A stretch of DNA of 64,000 bases, taken from Montifringilla adamsi. Taxonomy: Eukaryota; Chordata; Aves; Passeriformes; Passeridae. Position 1 is the stretch's first letter. Each line of letters begins with the position of its first letter. The stretch spans positions 5,416,283-5,480,282 of the forward strand of contig JAGGNK010008226.1 in the NCBI GenBank assembly GCA_017590115.1. Direction: 5' to 3'. The notes under the pieces are model-generated. The model worked only from the letters and a program-made list of their open reading frames with translations. It made no database searches and had not been told where the DNA came from. Below, in pieces: positions 12,020-25,512 of the stretch. A program made the translations under genes and the position numbers.

Positions 12020-15000
12020 CTGAAAGTTCCTCAAACACTTTTTGCTTTTATTTACTTTTTCTGGAAAACCCATTCCCAGAGCACTGTGAGAGCAAAGCAG
12101 GAAAGTGCACTTACAACAAATCCCCTGCACAGAAGTTAAAGCACTGAATTACAGTTCCAGGCCAAAGATCAAATAAAGAATTAAGGAGATGCCAACATTT
12201 CCTGTCCTAAGACCACATTAATTATTGGCTAATGTGGCACTGAAGCTGTATATTTTTCCAGGACAAGCACCAAATGCTGCATTGAGGTCTTCAACATCAG
12301 GGACTCCTCTCAGGAGGAAATATTTATCACAGCACTGCAACCTGCACTTGTGATTGCTCCTGAAGATTTGAAAAGGAATAAAGAATAAACGAAGAATCCT
12401 CTGGGTTCTTTAGGTCAGGTCTGACATGAAACCAAATGAGATTCTGAAAATGCACTTTTTCATTTTCTCTCATTAACTTTTCACATTTTTGCTCTCTCAC
12501 AAGCCCAGGTTGTGGCTGGCTCGAGATGCAATGAAACATTTAGCAGGAAGAGCTTCTGTTATTGCTGGCACAGCTGGAGGCAGGAGTTTCCAGAGCGCCT
12601 GGGAGTTTTGTGGCAAAGCCTTCAGACTCAAGAGGTTCATCGAAACTCCAGACATCACATTACTCCCGGAGCTGCCTCCTGCTGCCACCAGCCTGGCACA
12701 GGATGGATTTGTGATGTGGCACAAGGTACCCTCCAATTTGCAATCTGCAAAGATCTCCCCTCTCTCCACAGAGAAAGTATTTAATTTAATCACTCTGAAG
12801 AAAACATATTTTCTTTAGTGGCCAAAAGAATCCAGCCTGAAAAATATCATATCAGCTCTTAACTTTTTATTATGAGCTTTGACAAAGGTTGAATTCTGTG
12901 CTATTGATTTTAAAATGCCTCCTCTGATGTTTTTTTCTGAAGCACAGAGTGAAGAGTTTCTGTAACTCCAGCTAAAGCCACAAAACTGAGTACAGCCATC
13001 AAAAATGAGAACCATTCTTTTTTTTTCCAGAGCCAAACAAGCAGACTTAGCCAAAAAAATGGAGAACAAAACCGAGACAGACCACTTGCACAATGGCTGG
13101 GTACAGGACAAAAATTACCATTAAAAACACATCTTCATGCCAGAAATAGCTAAAAATACCAGGTCACTGAGGTGTACTGCAAGAGCTGAGATTCTACACT
13201 CAGAGCATTAATTGCAGCCATCAAAAATAAACATTAAAACTTGGAATACTATTAACAAGTATAAAAGCAAGACAGAAATGACTCTGATCTTAAGATACAG
13301 CCCTGGCTCAATAAATGAGACATCTTAGAAGTGCTCAAGTTTAACCATATTAGCAATCCAATTTGAGTGCATTTTACCAAAAATAGGATAAATATATAAA
13401 AACTATGAGTATAAAACTGGCTTGTGGTGCAATGCTTCCCCTCTCCCTCCATGAGAGCTGTAGTAGGAATTTTATACAACAGTAAATATATCCAATATAT
13501 CCATAGTTGGTATAGAACATTCACTGGGCAGAGTGACAGCATAGTCATGAAATTCCTTAAACATAAATAAACTGGAAAGTATCCATAACTCCTGGCCCTA
13601 GAAATACACATTTACTGAGCATTCCGGCTGGTTTTTGAGGATTCTGCAACACAGCCATGCTTTTGGGGGGGAAAAACCCCATGGATTTGAGGTGGCCCAA
13701 AGGAATTACACAAGTGGGAGCACACAGGAAAGGGGCTGTAAATGCTCCACCCTGAGAATCAGAACTGCTCACCTGGGGCTGAGACACACAAGAACAGCTT
13801 CAGAAATCCTCTGGAAACACTTAATTCCACTGGAATAAATAATGGCACTACTCTGGTATCACCCAGCTTTCACCTTCCCACCGTCCCCACACACATGGAG
13901 CAGGAAAAACCAGAGAAAGTGTAAAGTTCTCATTAGTAGCGACGAGCCATTAAATTTCATCCCCACTGCTACAGTCACCCCCACTCCCAAGTGCTAAATT
14001 TACACTTGAGAAGGACTGAAATCAGCAGCTTCCCAGTCAGTTCCACTTCATGTTATTCAAATTTTAATCCAGTTCAACTCCAGCACAGACAAAACTACAT
14101 TTTTTTATTCTCAACAAGGCAGAAATGAGCTGAAAATGACACTGAAACAGAGGCGTGAACTTCCTTCGATGGTGCAGTTCAAACAGGAGTAAATCATGGA
14201 TGTGCATAGAATCACTTGGCTCCTCAGTTTTGGGTTTCCTAGGCTGTTTTCTACCCCTTGAGCTGTCTGACTTAGCTCCTGGTGCAAGCCAGGAAACTCC
14301 AGAGCCACACTGATGAAGTGGCACGAGCTGTGCCTTTAGGCAGCCGAGAGTTATCAGTCATTAGCTGAGGGTTATCTTCCATATTTTTATTATTAAAGTT
14401 AAAAATACTCTAATTGCCAACAGAGTGCAAACTAGCAGCAGTCTACATCTGCAGTGAAACCAGGGTGAGGATCATCCTTCTGACCTGATCATCAGTCCTG
14501 CTGCCTTGGGAAAACCTCATCCTTTGGATGGATGAAATCCTTCCATGCTTTGGGTTTGAAACCTTCCCAACAACATGCTGCTGTGAAAGTTTGAACACAC
14601 AGCTGCAAACGCAGCTCCATGCACAAGCAACACCCCCAAAGATGGGCTGGGATTGCCAAGCCAAGCTTCACCCTTGGAATTGGCACCCCTTCTCCTGCAG
14701 CAGCCCTGGGAGCATCACGGGAGGCTCTGCTGCAGCCCCAGGGTCCCTCAGAGCGGTCTCCCTGCCCTCCCTCCCTGCCCAGCCCGCTGCCAGGCTGCAC
14801 ATCTGGGATAAATACTCAACCTATATAAAGAGCCTGTGACAGGAAATACCTCAAACCAATCCAGCTTGCTTTTAAAACCTTTTATAAAGTGTAAGGTCTG
14901 AGTTTTATGAAGACCTGGTGTGGCTGCTCTAGCAAGTTTAGACATTTATACACTTTTTTTTTTTTTTCTTCTAGCATCACATCTGTTGTTATTGTTTCAT

Positions 15001-17899
15001 AGGAAATAATAAGACAAATTAATAAACCCAAACACTTCTCATAAGGCATGGAAGTTTTCATAGTGCCTGCAGCTGTTGCTCAGGCAGTGATTCCAGAGGA
15101 AAGTTGTGTGGCTACAATAAACCTGAACTCAAGCTTTGTACTCCTTCCCAACCCTTAAAAAGGAATCAGTGTGTAAGATTTAGAGCAGAGAAAAAGAAAA
15201 GATAAGTTTGGTTGGGTTGTCTGCTTCTCATTTAATTACTGTTTTTTATTTAACTGATTATTCATTTGATAGACTGCATGTTCTTTGAATCCACAGAATT
15301 CTTTGAATTCTTGAGTATTTGATATACAGCTCTAAGACAGCACTAAAATGTCAGAAGTAACTTATACATTTGAATCCCAAACAGTGGAAAACAGCTTCAG
15401 TGGAGGGATAAAAAATTGGCCAGGTACACACAGAAAATAACCAGAGGTTCTTTGGATATATTCAGAAGTGCAGAAAAGCAAAAGATTTAGGAACTCATAT
15501 AACAGAGCCTTCTTGTTTCCTTTAAATCCCACTATGTCCAAGCTGTTGCACCCTTGAGAAGCACCCTGAGAGCAGAGGAGTTAAGAGTTCAAAGTATCAA
15601 GAAGCAACATTTCAAAAAATATCTAAATCTCTGAGATCTGAGAAAATCAAATCCAGGCCTGGGTTGAAGAGTGAGTACCCTATTTTATTAAAAAGAAAAC
15701 CAAAAATATCAAAACAAACCAACAACCAAAACAACCATACCCCAAACCAAGCCCCAGGGAAAAAAAAATATAAAAAAGAAAAGAGGAGTGGAATTGTAGG
15801 GGTGCATGAGAGGCTTCCCTTGGGAAAAGGAAATCTGTGATTGGCATTTGGGCTTACTCAGGGGACACAAACTCCAGGGCAGCACAGGAATCCCACTGGA
15901 GAACATGGGAAATCTAAGGACAGAGCCCAGCTTGCAAAGGGAATCAGTTCCTCCCCATAGTAATTTTAGAGGAAGGCATGATTTGTAAGGAGCTCAGAAA
16001 GCTCCTGTGCAGCCAGGCTCTCCCTTTCCCACATTTCAGCAGGTGTGATTCCCTGAGTTTTTGCTCATCTTCCCAAGGGTTTCAGCTCTCAGGTGACTTT
16101 TTAGCTTTCGTGGCATCCATTGTGAAGATGACATTTGGACACACCAGAGTCTTTCTGTTCAATTTCCCCTTCTCTACCTGCCTTCAAATCAATTATAGAA
16201 AAGTCAGCTTACAGAAATAAATCAGTGAGTTTTAAAATGCCTCAAGCACAAGCAAGCACCAGGAATCTGTGGATTTAAATGCTTGGTTATTGCCTTTTAA
16301 ATTCTGAACACTCAGCATTTTCTCAAGGCTCTGAGTTTCCTGTCTGCAGGAAGAGAAATGCTAAAATTGAGCAAGACATTGCATTTGGGTATCTCTGGGA
16401 GGATTGCAGGGAAGGTTTGGAGCTTAAGCTGGGAAGTTGGTGTGAAGCTCCAGCTCCAAGCTATGGAGCAAAGGAGATAAAGAAGTTCAAGCAAGGTTCA
16501 GACAAATATCTCCAAAGGTGGGCACCTCTCCAGCCCAGATGTTCAGAGCTCCCTTCTCCCTAGTCCAGCTTCCTACAGTTCCCAAAATTCATTCTGTCCA
16601 AACATCCTTTCTGCTTTGTTTAACAATTCCGCTGTGGTCCAGCAAAGGCTCATAATCACAGGCTCCACATTTAGCACATTGGAGGCCTCACTGGTTCAAA
16701 GCAAAGTGTGTCAGGAGCTCCAAACAAATTGGAATATGAGTTATTAGTGAGTATAAAACTGACTGCATTCATCTCTGCCTGCTCCAGGCTGAAAGCCCAA
16801 AAATCAAAAAAAAAAAGCCCAAAAACCCAAGCTGAAGGCAATGCATTTCCCAGCCTGTGGACCCAATGAGGAATGCTCAGGAGCGCATTCAGATAAAATC
16901 TAATTTTTATCAGTTGCCCAGTGAGGTTTGATATCCTTTCCCTGGAAAAAAGTGCCCACATTGTCACCAAGAGATTCATCTGCACTGCAAAACATCAAGG
17001 TGTTAATGTGAATAGTTCAGGTCATGATTTGGGACTTATTAACTCCAGTGCTGCTTTGGAGAGTCCAGCCTCCTTCCCGTCCACAGGAGCCAAAAGTATT
17101 TGTTAAGTACAGATATTCTGCACTTGAAAAGCCATGGAATAGGGGAAGCTTCAAGGCAAGCTTCCCTGAGCATAAAACTCCTCATCTTTCCACTTCCTAA
17201 TTGGAAAGGAAAAAAATCTGATTCAGGATTAATGAGCAGAAATATGGAAAGAGTCACAGAGGAAAAGTTCTGTGCTATTTTCTGTCCACTTTTTCAAAGA
17301 GTTCCGTGGCATTTTATCTGCACTAACTCCACACTAGCACTTTTTTACCCTATTTTTAAAAGTTTCACATTTTATTCCTCTTGCAAGACAGCAGGGGGTC
17401 TCCATGTCTGATTGCCATTTGACTTGCATTCAAGCACCAAAAAAGCCAAGTACATACTTGGAGTATGGAACAAATCAGATGTGTCTGCAGGATTTTGGAT
17501 TCCACATGCTACCAGCCTCAGACCCTTCAGCCCTCATTCCTGCAAGCTTGGAATTGATCCATTTTCCTCTCTGGGGCTCATCCTTTCATCCATCTCTTGG
17601 CTTCTGCAGTACCTGGACTCCCTCTGTCAGCATTTTCAAAGGTCTTTGGAAGAACGCTCAGAGATCACTCACATTTCTGATTCTGTGTATGATTCCCCAA
17701 TCCTTTGTTCCACTACCAGATGGAATCAAGGTTTTTTGGGGTCCCTTTTTGTCATTTCCATGTATCTAATAAAAGGCAAAGGAACAGGTCTAGATCTGAG
17801 CCACTCATCTGGGGAGCCTGCAGGACTTCTGGACTGCAGACATCTGCTGGGATCCAGAATTATCCAGAGGAGGCTGAGGAACAAAATAACCCCTAATAA

Positions 17900-17960
17900 A
17901 TACTATATTTATATAATATAATATATATTATAATATATATAATATTATATCTCCTAATAA
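17900..17960. repeat. AT-rich palindromic stretch
   Basis: TATATTTATATAATATAATA-type sequence with several overlapping self-complementary segments capable of forming hairpins. Confidence 0.8.
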
Positions 17961-18395
17961 AATATGAGAGCTGTCAGACACTTTTTTCTTTGTTTTAGCT
18001 GGAGTGTTTGCTGAGTCTGGCTACTATTCCCCTCATCCCTCTATTCCCCAGCAGCATGAGAGCTCTGGCCTCACCTGGGGAAGCCTCCTGCTCCAGGGAT
18101 ATGCACTGAAGGCATCCCCATTTTCTTGGGTCAGCCCCATCCTGTAACAAATCCAAATCCACTCAGATTTACCATGGGAAACTCCAGCCTCCCCAGCAGC
18201 CATCTATGCAGACAATGTACAGCCCAGAATTACTTCTGGCAGAGCTCTCATTGGAATTTTTGGTTGGAATTTAAAGGCAGTGCAGTCTACACACTCTGGG
18301 ATAAAGCTGGGTCTGTCCTCTGGGAAAGGGTACTGCCCATCCAGCCCGTGATGACAAACACAATTCTAGCTGGTTCTGAAATGCCTTCAGCAGCT

Positions 18396-18460
18396 CAGAA
18401 TCCCAGAATCATTCCAGTTGGAAAAGACCTCCAAGATCATCAAGTCCAACCTTTAACAAT
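18396..18460 (-). mobile_element. Short CR1 3'-end fragment
   Basis: Contains CAGAATCATTCCAGTTGGAAAAGACCTCCAAGATCATCAAGTCCAACC, the reverse complement of a CR1 3' end. Confidence 0.8.
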
Positions 18461-19370
18461 ATTTTTCAGTACATGAGCAATTAAAGGGGGGAAAGGAGAA
18501 AAATCATGTTGTCAAGGGCTAAAGTTCTACTTTTAGGCAATCACATAGGAAAGGCTGTTTGTTTGAAATTGAAGCTTCTGTTACCAGTCAGTGAAGCATT
18601 TTTGGGAACGTTGAGATTTGGTCCCTTGTTTTCAGACATCTTCTGTCTTGTACATGAGGGAAATTCATTACACCTTTGAAAATAATCTTAGGGAGGGGAA
18701 AAAAGAGTGTGTTTGAGCCAAATCTGGCCTAAGGGCTGGTTGTACCAGTGGTGTAGGGAGTGCTGACAGCCAGGTCTAAGATCAGCTCTTCCAAAATACT
18801 TTGAACTGTTCCCTTCCTTTGGCAGATGTTTTAGGAGCACCCTAAAATGTGAGGAGCCATAAACCTGTCACCATAAACTGCTGTATCTTTGAAGGGGAGA
18901 CCATAAAAATACCCTGTTTTCTGGGAAAGAGGGACAAAGATGTGTTCCAGTTTGCTCCCACTGCAAGCAACACCTTGTCCCAGCACGCCAGGATGGTTGA
19001 TGGGCTTGGCATTTCCCCAAAATCCTGGATGTGCAGAAGGAAGGGGATGCTCGGCCTCGCTCTGTGCTCCCCCTTTCAAACACAAACCCCCTGAAATGGG
19101 AGGCTACTTTGCTTTCTAAAGTTCAAAAGAGAAAACAGGTAAAAAGCAAATCTGGGGACAGTGGGGACTGCAGAAGACAAGCAGGGACATTTGGGCTTCA
19201 CCCTCAGGATCTCTTCTAGGTCCCAGCCAGAAGGACTAATCCCATAGAGCCAAAATGAGGGGAAGCAACAAGAAAACCACTAAATTTGTGATACATGGGA
19301 GAATAAGGAAGAAATCATCTACAGGAAGCACTCAAGCTCCATAACCTAAGCAAGAAAATCAGATTTAGGA

Positions 19371-19406
19371 AGGTCTACCAGGTCATCCAGGTCTACCAGG
19401 TCATTC
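19371..19406. repeat. 18-bp tandem duplication
   Basis: AGGTCTACCAGGTCATCC is followed directly by AGGTCTACCAGGTCATTC. Confidence 0.9.
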
Positions 19407-20777
19407 ACTGTCTGGATGAGCTGCTGAGGTCCAAAAGAAAGAATCAACATGAACAGAGGACTCTGGTGCTTTATCCAGCTGAGGCCCACTGTAGAACTTT
19501 CAAAATTCCCATATTTTTTAAGTTTATAACTTTAGATATACACATAGTTCTTTATTACCAACTTCATAGAAGATCTCAGTTGGACTTGGTCCTTGGGAAT
19601 CACGTTGATTTTAGGGGAGCAGTTTTGCCAGGTACATACCTTAAATAATTCACCAGCAGCCCCAGGCTGATGTACACTCACACAAGAAGGCTGTCTGGCA
19701 ATTCATTAAAAAAAGCAAACCACAAAATAAATCTGTAAGTAATTAACCCCCCTATAAAAAAACCTCAATTAATCACTTCCACTATCCACTTTGAAAGTAA
19801 TATTTTCTGTGTCAGTAGCTAGAAGCTACAGAGCAGATACACTGTGTAGCAGCAAGTAAAGACATATAACTGATCTATGTTTAACTTATGGACACAGCTT
19901 TCACTGTGTTCCTTGCTTGGCATGTTGGATGCAGCAGCACTTTTGCAATTACAGCATCCTGCTAATGCTTGTGTGAAAGCAGGAGCAAAACTCGTATTAT
20001 TTTCTCTTATTTACAGATCTGTAGAGTTACAGGTAAGTAACCACAAAGAAACAGAAGATTAATCCCATGTCTGGGTACTTTCACTCCTGAATCAGCTCAG
20101 CTCCAGCCCCGAGTCACAGCTGCTGGAATTCACTGTGCTCCTCTGGAGCTTTCCAGCTTTTTTTCACTTTTCTGCAATGTCAAATCCCAGCAAGGCAGCC
20201 CCACAGAGCCTAGGCAGTGCAGGTTTAGGAGGCATTTGTGTGTCAGAACAGGAAAAGATTCACTCTTCCTAAACCAAGAGTAAAATTAGTTTCTCCACTC
20301 CTGACAAAGCAGTATTATCTCATGTAATTATTTGAAATTAATTGTTATAAAATATACTCTACAGTGTATTGGGGTTGATTCCCATTTATAAGACAGCTCC
20401 TTTCCAGAATCAGAAAATCACTTTACAGCCTTTTTTTGTTTGCAAAAAATTATGTAAATCACTGAGCAAATGAGGAATGAAGCCCTGGTCTTTCCTCGTC
20501 TCCATTTAACCCATAATAAATGGATGTTCCATAACACCAGGATGTTCCCCAGCAGAAGGGAAGCATTTTTTGTCCAAAAGAGGACTTTAGATATCTATCA
20601 GCAGACTCACCAGAACATCCTTTGTAATTTGATTAGAGCAGGGCTGGAGGGACTAACAGCTAAACCCCAGTGCCCTGAAGATGCCTCAATGACCCACACA
20701 CTCACTGATGCCTTCACAGGCACTCTGACTCCCTGAGCCACCATCTGGCATCTCTTCATTCTTCTTGTTCTTCTCAC

Positions 20778-20800
20778 CTTTTTATTGTTGCCATTTTTAG
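20778..20800 (-). CDS. CPXM2: CPXM2 exon 2, 23-nt microexon in the Lys-rich linker
   Basis: This very short exon encodes AKNGNNKK once the single G left over from exon 1 is joined, matching the human GKHSNKK segment that follows the PPG stretch. The acceptor is pyrimidine-rich (CTCTTTCCTACCCATAG) and the donor is AAAAAG|GTGAGA, close to the vertebrate consensus. Incoming phase is 1 and outgoing phase 0, as needed. It is far too short for ordinary ORF calling. The case rests on phase, two good splice sites and similarity to the mammalian linker; transcript data would settle it. Confidence 0.75.
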
Positions 20801-23800
20801 CTATGGGTAGGAAAGAGGAACAGTTTTCCCTTTACACCTGTCAAGTTGATTTAGCACTGCCTGGCATGTGCATGAGGAATAAAAAGCCTTGCTCCTGTCT
20901 GATAGTGCTCCATCCCTTCCAGCAGACAGCAGACATCCAGAATAGCCTGTTCTTGCTCACACTGGGATGTTAAAACCACAGGGGAATGGAATCATAAATG
21001 CTCCTTTTGCTGTGCCACAAGGAAACTATAAATGTGGCTGCATCAGAAGTAATGAATTAACATTGCAGCGTGTTTTACTAATGGTTTGATGTAGGTGTTC
21101 CTCAATGCTTGATTAGATATACAAACACCCCACCAAACACCTTTTGAAGCTGAAATAGCCAGAAGAAAGCTCCTCTGGAGCAAGGCTTGACCCTGAAAAA
21201 TGCAGGAATTTGTGGCTCAGGAATCCTCATCAGGAAAATAATCAAAGAGCAGCAGTGGTGGAGACCAATCTTTGGGCTGGCCAGTTTCCTCTGAACATCC
21301 TCATTTCATTCCCCAGGCACTGAACTTAAAAGTGCATTTTAAAAGTCAAGTAATTTTGACTACATCAGAGCTTCACTTGTTCCCATTTTCCTGGGGCACC
21401 CAGTGTTAAAGGCACACATTTGTATTTCCATAGACCAAATAATCCCACGAGACATCACCTCACCAGAGGCCTGACAAGAAGACCAAATCTAGAGCATCCT
21501 TTCCAAAATAACAATAAAGTCACAAACAGCCACTGTGTGAATATGACACTTAAATCCCAACTCTGACCACCAGTCTTTAGGCAGTTTACTTTTTACACAG
21601 TGAATTGGGCAAGACTTAAAAATCTCAAGTCAGATATTGAAAAATCAGGAAATTACTTCTTCTGCACCACAGCTTCTACTTCCACCACTTCATCTTTCTG
21701 ACAGATTTGAAGCTCATGTAGCTGACAGAAACCTTCATTCCAAACCCAAAAGAAATAAGTGAAATTTGGTTGTGAGCCATGGGATTGACCTGTCTAGCCA
21801 GCTCACTGAACAGATAATAACATTAAACCCCAAGACTGAATTCAGCTAATGAGTGTCTCATAATTGCTGGCATTTCAGGAACAGCTCTAGGCTCACGTTG
21901 AGACTATTAAAATCTATTCAGTGAAATCATCCCCTTTTTAAAGACGTGTTTTTAAAGAGACATTTTTCTCACCTTAAACATGAGGTTGAATTCAGAGAAG
22001 GCTGCTGGAAGAATTATCTTTGAAAGTGGCTTCCTCTGGCATAATCAAATGTGTTTATTCCCATTTTTTTTCTTTCTCACGTTACATTATTCATTGATGC
22101 CATGGGTAAGGAAAGATGCTAATCAAAAAGATTCGGCCAATTTTGAGGGTATTGCTCATTATTCATTCTTAGTCATCCCTTGCCCTCTTTTGTTGTGACA
22201 TTCTTTAAAGGATGGGCTCTTAAATGGAATAGTGAACATTACATTATTCTGCATATTTTAGAAGTGCTGAGGAGAAAATAGAGGCTGGTGGATGAAAGAA
22301 AACTCATTAAAAGCCACATTGCTTGTCACATATGGCAATTAGGATGCAATACAGGTCATATTAAAATTCATGGGATACCCACCTAGGGCCAGGAAGTCCA
22401 TTCTTAGAAGTTCCTATTATGAGGAGTTTAAGCAAAAGCTTTAAAATTAAAATCTGTGTTCTAGGTCACAGGAGAGCTCCACTTTGGGCTGCTCAGAGAA
22501 GGAAGGTTGAAGAGAGGGGACACCAAAGGACTGGAAAAGAGCAGCACTGCTGGTTCCCCAGCACATGAGAAATTCTGTGCTGCTGGATCTTGGTGACCGG
22601 GTCTCAAGTGCTTTCAGCTGTCAGTTCAATGCCTTCTGTGTCACTCTGTCATTTCTTCTTTCTAGTGCCAGTAACACCCCAAACCTGTCATGTTTTTAAC
22701 TTCACACACTCCTCAGATCTTCGCCCCCATTTCACACCAAAATATCTCCAGCTTTTCCTGAATAACATCCCTGTGATTCAGCTTTCCCTCCTCATTCACT
22801 CACTGATCTCTCTCCAAGCTTTCATCATCTTGATAAACATCTCAATTAAAGTACTATTGGTCTATTTTTATAAATTCAGATTCTCTCTGCTGGATTATTT
22901 CCATGTTTGCCTGCACTGTCCATTTTATCCTCTCCTTGCCTTCCCTCACTGACTCCTCCTCACACACATGTCCCAGGAAAGACCTGGCCCATCCTGTGCA
23001 CTACAGGACTTAAAAAGAAAAAACAAACCAAACCCCTTAAGAATTGCATTATTGAACAGGTGGCAAGACTGCAGAAGAATAAACAAATATGGGGCAAGTA
23101 AACACTGATGCATCTGAGGAGTTTCATCAAGCCTGGGGAAAGCACCAAATGAGATGAGACAAAGGAAATCCTGATTTCAGCTAAACACAGACAAATGTTG
23201 GGTTGTGCAGAGATCAAACACTGGGAGATCTGTGAAATACAGAACAAATGTGCTCTGAGTCTCACTCTGAGCACTGCCATACAAATAGACATCACTCCTT
23301 TATTTTCTAAATACATTCAGAATTGAGGTATGGCTCTACAAGAACTACAAGTTTAAGTTTTGTAGATCATATCAAAATAATTACAAACTTCACTGTGGCA
23401 GATTTGGGCTACACTGAGGAGGTTATTAGGCACCTCAGCCCTATAAATCTCTTGATGATGAATTTTTGCCTGTAGACAGACCCCCACACTCTGAAGGGAT
23501 CTGCCCCACAGATGGTAGCTGAGGCACCATATAGCAAACTATTAAAAGCCTCATAAAAGAAAAACATTGATGTTAACAAGACTCTTTCCACTGATTTGAA
23601 TGGGCTTTGGACAGAGGCCTGTACAAACAAGGCTGGAATTAGAAAATGGAAATCTGTTTATATACACAAAACCTGTCAATCCAACTGTTTGCCTTCCAAG
23701 GATGACCTAGTACCACTTAATTTATGAGGCATTTAGAGGGCAAAGAGGCAGATTGATACTTTCAACTTTTACCTGAATTGACTATTTGCAAATATTGATT

Positions 23801-24905
23801 CTAATATTTTAAACAAAAAAATTGCAAACCCACTGGCATCAATTGGATTTCTTTCTACATTAATATTTCACAGGCTGCAAATATCTGTATTCTGGCCACC
23901 TTCAGTAATTAGCTGAAATAAAAGGAGTGTGTGTCATCTGTTTAGTGCCATGTCCTTGAGAGTGCTCCGTTTGATTCCCACTTTGATTCAAAGCTGGGGT
24001 TGATCAGGACCAGCTGCTCAGCCAAAGGGCTCATCACACATTCCCACTGCTCCTCCTTCCCCATCCCAGCTCCCAGCCAGGCTATTGTTTGTTACAACTA
24101 ATTAATCCCACATGTCCTGGCTGCCAGCGAGCCTCACAAACCCTAAATTTCGGTATTTACTGCATGTCCAATAAATTAATTCCACCTCTGGAGAGATGCA
24201 TAAACACAGTTGTGTACATGTAAGCAGGAGACACATTCTTACCCAGCCAGATTTATGGTCATTATTATTATTGATATCTGTGTGACAGCTGCTGTTATGA
24301 TTTATAGCTGGCCTCTTAACATCCAGGTGTGAGTAAATACAGGTATGTGTTAGTATTTCAACATTTCTGTGAGGGCCAGATTGTCAGATCTTCATTCCAA
24401 ACTGATCCCTGGTGACATGGGGACATGGCACTAAGCATCAGAGTTACTGCCCTGGCAGGACCTTGCCCTTGCCTGCCTCTGGGTGAGGAGAAAAGAGAAA
24501 TTTTAAATATTCTAGCCAGGACTTTTAACACCGCAGCTCAACCTGCCTGACAGTTCCTGCTGGAACCCTCCTGTTTTCACTCCCATCTGCAACGAGTGGT
24601 GACCGCCCTCCTGACTGGGTGTTCACCGCAGGGATTATGATGCCTCTTGCAGCTAAAATTGTTCATCTGCTCCCAGAGAAATCCACTGAATTCTCCCAGA
24701 TAAATAAGTCCAGTTTTCTGAGTTGACGTCAATCACCCATGTCCTGGATCAAGGAGAAGGAGTTTGGTGGAGGAGATCAGGTGTTTGTTGTACCTCTGGC
24801 TGTCTTTATAAAAGCTCAGAGGCTTTGAAACATCTTATTGCACATGGCTGGTGAAAGCTTGGAAGCTCAGCTGTGTCCAAAGAGCCCAAATTTGCTGCAG
24901 AAGGA

Positions 24906-24945
24906 GGGATTGAGCCATTCCCAGAGGGATTGAGCCATTCCCAGC
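24906..24945. repeat. 20-bp tandem duplication
   Basis: The unit AGGGATTGAGCCATTCCCAG occurs twice head to tail, with slight edge variation. Confidence 0.85.
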
Positions 24946-25261
24946 TGCTTTTGGTGGTGCACCACGAGCCTCTGCCCCTGTGCTCAGTGCAGCAGGTGGG
25001 GAGCGAGGAACATGCCAGTCTGTGAAGATAAATAAACTTTGCCCTCATGGACTGGATTCTCTTCCTATCACTTGTCATGTTTGGAGCAAGTGTGAATCCC
25101 CCAAGTGCTGGGAAAATTGGGAAAAAGCCAACAGGGAAGGTGAAAGCAGAGATGAACCACAGAACATCCCACCGCAGGATGGAAATCTCCATTGTCTCCA
25201 CCACAATGAGGAATCAAAAACCCAATTACAGAGCTTTAATATCCAAGTGTTTCCCATGGTC

Positions 25262-25512
25262 ATGAATTTATGGAATGGTTTGGGTTGGAAAGGATCTTAA
25301 AACATCATCCAGTCCATTCCACTATCCCAGGTTGCTCCAAGCCCTGTCCAGCCTGGCCTTGGGCACTGCCAGGGATCCAGGGGCAGCCACAGCTGCTCTG
25401 GGCACCCTGTGCCAGGGCCTGCCCACCCTCACAGGGAAGGATTTTTGTCCCAATATCCCATGCATTCCTGCCCTCTGGCAGTGGGAAGTGTTCCCCCTTG
25501 TCCTGTGAATCC
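25262..25512 (-). mobile_element. CR1 LINE 3'-end fragment with internal deletion
   Basis: Same subfamily as the copies at 2491, 36554 and 51267, sharing TCCAGCCTGGCCTTGGGCACTG and GGGCAGCCACAGCTGCTCTGGG. It lacks the CCTGCCATGGGCAGGGACACC block. Confidence 0.9.

Larger units (their letters stand above)
12020..20777 (-). other. CPXM2: CPXM2 intron 2
   Basis: Holds a short CR1 3' end (18396-18460), an AT-palindromic stretch (17900-17960) and a tandem 18-bp duplication (19371-19406). Several 60-170 codon frames occur on both strands but none has recognisable similarity or splice support. Confidence 0.6.

Noticed and set aside
12420..12500. Minus-strand KLMRENEKV segment considered as CPXM2 exon 3
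   Set aside because: No pyrimidine tract and no donor in the right phase; resemblance is limited to a few residues.
14210..14300. Minus-strand Lys/Arg-rich segment (RKQPRKPKTEEPSD) in intron 2
   Set aside because: Looks linker-like, but does not align with CPXM2 and lacks matching splice phases.
14443..14530. Minus-strand SRTDDQVRR segment considered as CPXM2 exon 3
   Set aside because: The plausible acceptor gives a stop in the required phase, and spacing differs from the mammalian linker.
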